From Lycocorax pyrrhopterus obiensis (Eukaryota > Chordata > Aves > Passeriformes > Paradisaeidae), in the NCBI GenBank assembly GCA_014706295.1, contig JACSVZ010000004.1:87489047-87553046 (forward strand): a stretch of 64,000 nucleotides of DNA, given 5' to 3'. Numbering within the stretch: position 1 is the stretch's first letter; each line of letters begins with the position of its first letter. The notes below the pieces were generated by a model. It had not been told where the DNA came from. It ran no database searches and was given only the letters and a program-made list of their open reading frames with translations. Position numbers and translations under genes: made by a program. This document shows positions 59,311 to 64,000 of the stretch, in pieces.

Positions 59311-62300
59311 GCGCTCCCTGGAATAAGATTCCCTTAGAAAGGGAAACTCCTTGTAAGATTTTCCTGGACAAGTAAAGTCAGGAAGACTTTGCAGGCTACA
59401 GTGCTTTCTGCCCATTCCCTCTCAAGTATTCGCTCTGTACAGCAGTGGGAGCAGTAAATGCAAGTTTTACAGCTGTGGGTCCCAGACATTCTTTGCTCCC
59501 ACTGCTTTGCCTGCAGCCCATGGCGCTGCTCAGGGATGACTGCCCCAGCGTGAGCACGTTTCCAAAGAGAAGCCCACCTGGTTTCTGGTAGGACTTTATC
59601 AAACATTTATTCCAACCATATTGGCAAATCATACTGGAGATTGTTTCCTGAAAATGTACCTGATTTTATTTACACCCTTCCCAACTAGGTTGTGTAAACT
59701 AGAGGAGTGTAAAGGCTGTAAGGTGGGTAGCCTTGAAGCCTGCAGAGCTGCCGGCAGCACTGCAGAGCCAGACTCCACTTTTGGGTGTGGGTCCTTCTTG
59801 CTGAGATACCACTGTTCTGAACAGAAATAATGAGGTCTCCACTAGCATGATACCTGGCCAGAGCCGCTGGCAGATTCCAGGTGCTGGCAGCAGCCCCACG
59901 GAGTGCCCTGCAGCTATGGGGAGTCCTGCTGCCTGCACCGCTCACCCTGCATCCCTGCTCCAAGGGCTTAGAGGTGGGAGTGGCAGCATCACGTCTCCCT
60001 TTGAACAAAGCAACGTCTTTCCAGAAGAAAAGCATAACTGCAAACGGTGGCTGTGAATTGAACAACTGGGCAAGATACTGTGGGTTATGTTAATCAAGAA
60101 ATGGCTGTAAACTATTTTCTCAGTCTTAGAGAACAAAGTTAGTTTAGCCATTGAATTTAGTTACATATCTGAAAGTTATTCCAAAGTTACACCCCTGTGA
60201 CATGACACAAAGGGAAAACTAAAATCCTGCTGACAGTGAGAAGGTAAAAAGTAAATTTTCCTTCTTTTCCCAGTGAAGGAAATTAAGGTAATACCCAGAG
60301 CCACAATGTGCTCAAAAAAAGTGTTGGTGCATGATGGCTCCTCATTATTGACTTGTAAGAGTTTATGTTCTGGCCAGAAAAATGCTAGTTTATAAAATAT
60401 ATAAGCAACAACAATTGTTCTTACCCTGGAAAAAGTCCAAGCTCCTATTAAATGCAATTAGATCAAAAGTAAGCAGATTTTTGTCTGATGATACAGGATG
60501 ATGGTACAGATTGGGATGAAAGATCTTACAGAGTGCCTTACTATCAGTGCCTTGACTATAGCCAGTCAGTGTGGCAGTGAGGAGTTGCCTGCTATGTGTT
60601 GCTCTGGCAGGTCTTGTTCAGAAAAGGTGGCTGGGGGTGGGGAGGAGGAAAGAATGAAAGAGAGAAGCCTATTACCATCCTGAGAGGTTCCATTTTCTCC
60701 CTGTTCTTTGATTTGTGCTCGGGAAGCATCTGTGCCAAGACGACCTCAAGTTCTCCAGCATTTTTCAGTTAGGTTTCTTCTTTCCCTTCAACCATTTTCT
60801 AGCTTGGACTATATTCCTTCCCGTCTGTTCCCATCCGTGCATGCACAGGCAGAGCTGGACATCTAATCCCTGCCAGCTTACTCACAACATGGGCATTCAG
60901 AGGCCAAGAATTTGGAATGTTTTTCTTGGCACTGAAAGGGACTGGGACTCCTTGCCCAGAGACCGTCACACAGCTGCCTAATGAAAAACAGGAAAGCCTT
61001 CCAGCAAAAAAAATACCTCTCTGCTGAGGGGAAGCAAGGCTTGGCATCACCCACATTTCCTACCTTTCATCCCACTCTGCAGTGTTCCTGTGTGTTATTC
61101 ATCCCACTGGCATCAGCTACAGGCATCTGATTTTAAAGAGCAGTAGGACAGAGAATGGCATGGGATGTTAGTGGAGGCAGGCCAAGCTGGCAGTCAGATC
61201 TCCAGACCCCCCAGACTGTGCAGAGCAGGAGATGTGGCTGCTGTACTCTGTCTCAGACACAAACTGGACCACTGAGCACAAACCACTTTTGCCTGTTTCT
61301 CACCCCTGCAGGATGAACCAGAGCAATGCAATATAAACTCCAGTGTGATCCCTGGGCTTCGGCAGCGTGACCATTGCCAGCAAAATGAAATAACCTTGGC
61401 ACAGAGAGCAGAACACCAGGCAGGGTCCTCGCTGGGGTGTGCTCAAGGCGCGGGGATGAGGTCGGACGTAGCTCATTGCTAAGCCCAGGGCCAGCCCTAG
61501 GTGTCCTCCTAAGGTAAGAGGCATTGCAGTGAGCTGGGAGAGAAAACAGCTGTTCTCGGCAGAATAAAGGGGAAAAGGAGCCAGAGCCACAGCGGTATTC
61601 CAGGTCCAAATTCTCTGTGGATTTATGCTCAAGTTGCTACTCATGGGTTTAGCCCATTAACTCCTCGCGATGGGGTCACACAGCAGAGCAGCGGTGATTC
61701 CACTCCGCCCCTGCTGCATTCCCACTGGGAAGGGGCAAAGGGCAGCTGAAGCCAGTGGTGGGGCTGCCTGGGGACACCCCAGCTGGGAGCCCTCCAGGCA
61801 GATGTGCCCTGTAGGTGCCCTACAAGCAGGGCAGACCCCTGTGTGTGTTCAAAGGGCAGTCCAGACCAGCCTGTCCCTTTCCAACGTTTGGTTTAGCCAC
61901 ACAATTGCTGGCAGCAAAACTGCCACGGTCCGAATTAAGACATGTAACATCCCAGTGCTTCCGGACATGACACATCCTGAACAACCATGTGAGGTGAAAA
62001 GGTGAATTCCCCTTTTAAATGCAGTTTGCTGTAACTCTTAAAATAATCATTTCTAGACAATAAAATTCACTCACTCTTTTAAAAAAATCTGTCCAGGCCT
62101 CTTCAGAGAATGGCACAAAACAACATATTTCAGATTTTTGTCTTTTTCCCTTTACTTCCAGTGCAGCCGAACTGGCACACATCCCACAGCTTCTTGTGGG
62201 GGAGGGATGTGGCCATTTCCAGAGATGCATGTGAAAAGCAGAGCTCCAGAAGGGAGTGCCCACATGTCCCTGGAAATTCATTCTGACTTTCCACTGCCCA

Positions 62301-64000
62301 CTCATCACAGCACATGTGGTGTCATCAGTGTCTGACCATTCCCACTCAGGCCACAGGAACTCAGAGAGGTGGCATGGTTAGGAAGGGAGAAGGTAGCTGG
62401 GCATCCCGCTTCAGTCCCTCCAGCTGTGACTCCGGCTTCCAGAAACGTGGCATGTTTGGCCTTGCCTTTAACTGATAAAGTGCGATGCTTGCCCTGAACC
62501 CCAACACAGTGCTAGGACAAAACATTTCTCATCCTACCTCAGAAAATCAAAATCCACAGAACAGAAAGGAAGCTTAGAGGATTACAACTGTGCAACAAGA
62601 GTATCCAGGGAAAATCCCTGCAGGCGGCTGTGTTTCTCACTGAGTGCTTTCTGTACTCATATGTTAGTACAAAGCTCTGTATTAGTTTTCAAGATATAGC
62701 ACAGCAAGCTGCTCTCCATGGGAGAGGAACACTTCCTCCAGGACCATGCTGTCCAGAGGGGATCTTCTGCCAGGCACATCAGTTGTCAGGACATCAGCAA
62801 AATGGTTAACTGTTTCCAGCTCTGCTTTCATCCTGAAAGGGAGGGTTTATCCCCTTTTGTCCTCATGCAGCCAACAGAGTTTTTGTAGTGTGTCAAAACT
62901 TTGGTGCCAAGCACATTTGTTGTTGCAATGACATGCTACAACGCCTCACAGCTGACATATGGCAACCAAAGGCACAATGCGGGTCTAGAAGTGCCCACAG
63001 GATCATGTGAGGTGGGGAGTCTGATGCTCTAATTGCAATTAAAATGTAAAGCGTGACGATAAATTTTATCATCAAACTGCACTGTCTTTACAATTTTGCC
63101 TCACCTGTGCCTAGAGTTTGAGAGAGATGACACAGTGACAGCCCTGCACACCCATTTCCTACCTGTTATTATCAACAAGTACAGAGCGTGTATAAACTTG
63201 GTCTGTCCTAGCTACTTCCTTGTAAACAACTTTTACTTGTGAAGCCCATTGGCTCAAAATCAGCCAGATTGGAGATTCTCCAATACCTGTCATGAAAAAA
63301 CACCTCTGGTTGTGTCCTGGGATGGCATGTGCCTCCAAGAGGACATTACAGACAGTGCTGAAATCACTGAACACTAGTGCTGTGTCTTCATGGCATACCT
63401 CCAGCTGGAGATCAGCAGCTATGACAGGCTCTACAGCAGGAACTGGTGATTTAGCAGCTACTTTCAGAAACTCTTTCAATGGGGCAGGAAACACTGACAT
63501 AATGTCAAATTCCCAGCGTTGTAACTTCCCTGATGACTTCTGTGGGGATAGGAATGGGAAAAAAATCGTAATCACATGTACCCGGCATATCCCAGCTTCT
63601 CTGTCCTAGTGTTGCCAGGGGCTCTGTTTGCTGCAAGAAGCAAAGCTAAACCTAGTCAAGAGGAACTGCAAAGATGTTTTCCAGGGAAAAAGGCTAGCTT
63701 CATCATTACTTCCCTCTCTGCCAGCCTTACCTTCTCCTTCAGGACCACACCCTTCCTACCCCCTCCTCTCCCCAGGTAGCACATCTCCATGGTTGAGTCT
63801 CCTGTCTGACTGACTGCTTCTTTTGCTCCTGAGTAAACTCTGCCTCCTGATTTTACCCTGCCTGCCTGCCCCTCTGCAGCTCCGTGTCAGCAGCTCCACA
63901 CCCATAGGATGCAAAGTGGGAGGCTGTGCCTGCTTCCACAACCCAGGTGGTGGAAGAGACAAAAAACCTGGGAAGCTGGGCACAGGCATGAGCCACACAA
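59311..64000. other. Intergenic 3' flank, no supported gene
   Basis: About 4.7 kb with overlapping short open frames on both strands. The longest is 63159-63575 (-, 138 aa), which I do not recognise. In mammals ELOVL5 lies on this side of GCLC, but none of its exons was found before the window ends. Confidence 0.6.

Noticed and set aside
1..64000. CRISPR array, operon, bacterial insertion sequence, phage or toxin system
   Set aside because: Spliced genes, CpG island, avian repeats and lack of dense coding show vertebrate nuclear DNA. No regularly spaced repeats or bacterial gene families were seen.
57621..64000. ELOVL5 exons, expected neighbour by mammalian synteny
   Set aside because: No histidine-box or fatty-acid elongase sequence was found before the window ends.

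Overview
This window is eukaryotic nuclear DNA, almost certainly from a bird. It holds a single recognisable protein-coding gene, split into 16 exons with GT-AG introns, plus CR1 LINE fragments and endogenous-retrovirus LTRs of avian type. The encoded protein is glutamate-cysteine ligase catalytic subunit (GCLC), the rate-limiting enzyme of glutathione synthesis. CR1 elements ending in the ATTCTRTGA-like 3' motif, together with LTR families common in bird genomes, point to a bird, probably neoavian. Species cannot be read from the sequence.

Layout. 1-20,400: gene-poor 5' flank of mostly AT-rich non-coding DNA, with a degraded LTR-like segment near 1,040-1,230 and no supported gene. 20,400-21,380: CpG island containing the GCLC promoter, exon 1 and the start of intron 1. 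20,880-56,143: the GCLC coding exons on the + strand, including a 13.9 kb intron 1 and a 5.7 kb intron 6 that carries nested retroelements. 56,144 to about 57,620: 3' UTR with several AATAAA signals. 57,620-64,000: 3' flank with one minus-strand LTR fragment of the same family seen in intron 6, and no supported gene.

I traced every exon junction by hand. The joined reading frame is 1,914 nt (637 codons plus TGA) with consistent phases at all 15 introns. 637 aa is the length I know for human GCLC. The promoter carries a near-ideal antioxidant response element/MARE about 160 bp upstream of the ATG, beside a CACGTG E-box and a GC box, as expected for an NRF2-controlled gene. GCLC works with the modifier subunit GCLM, which is not in this window.

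I did not find a previously undescribed multi-gene system. The more interesting points are the ARE/E-box promoter and a strong-context upstream ATG overlapping the GCLC start. Others are the nested LTR-in-LTR plus CR1 insertion with recognisable target-site duplications, weak splice donors at exons 10, 13 and 14, a 175-bp tandem duplication in intron 1, and a GAAT microsatellite that encodes the stop codon.
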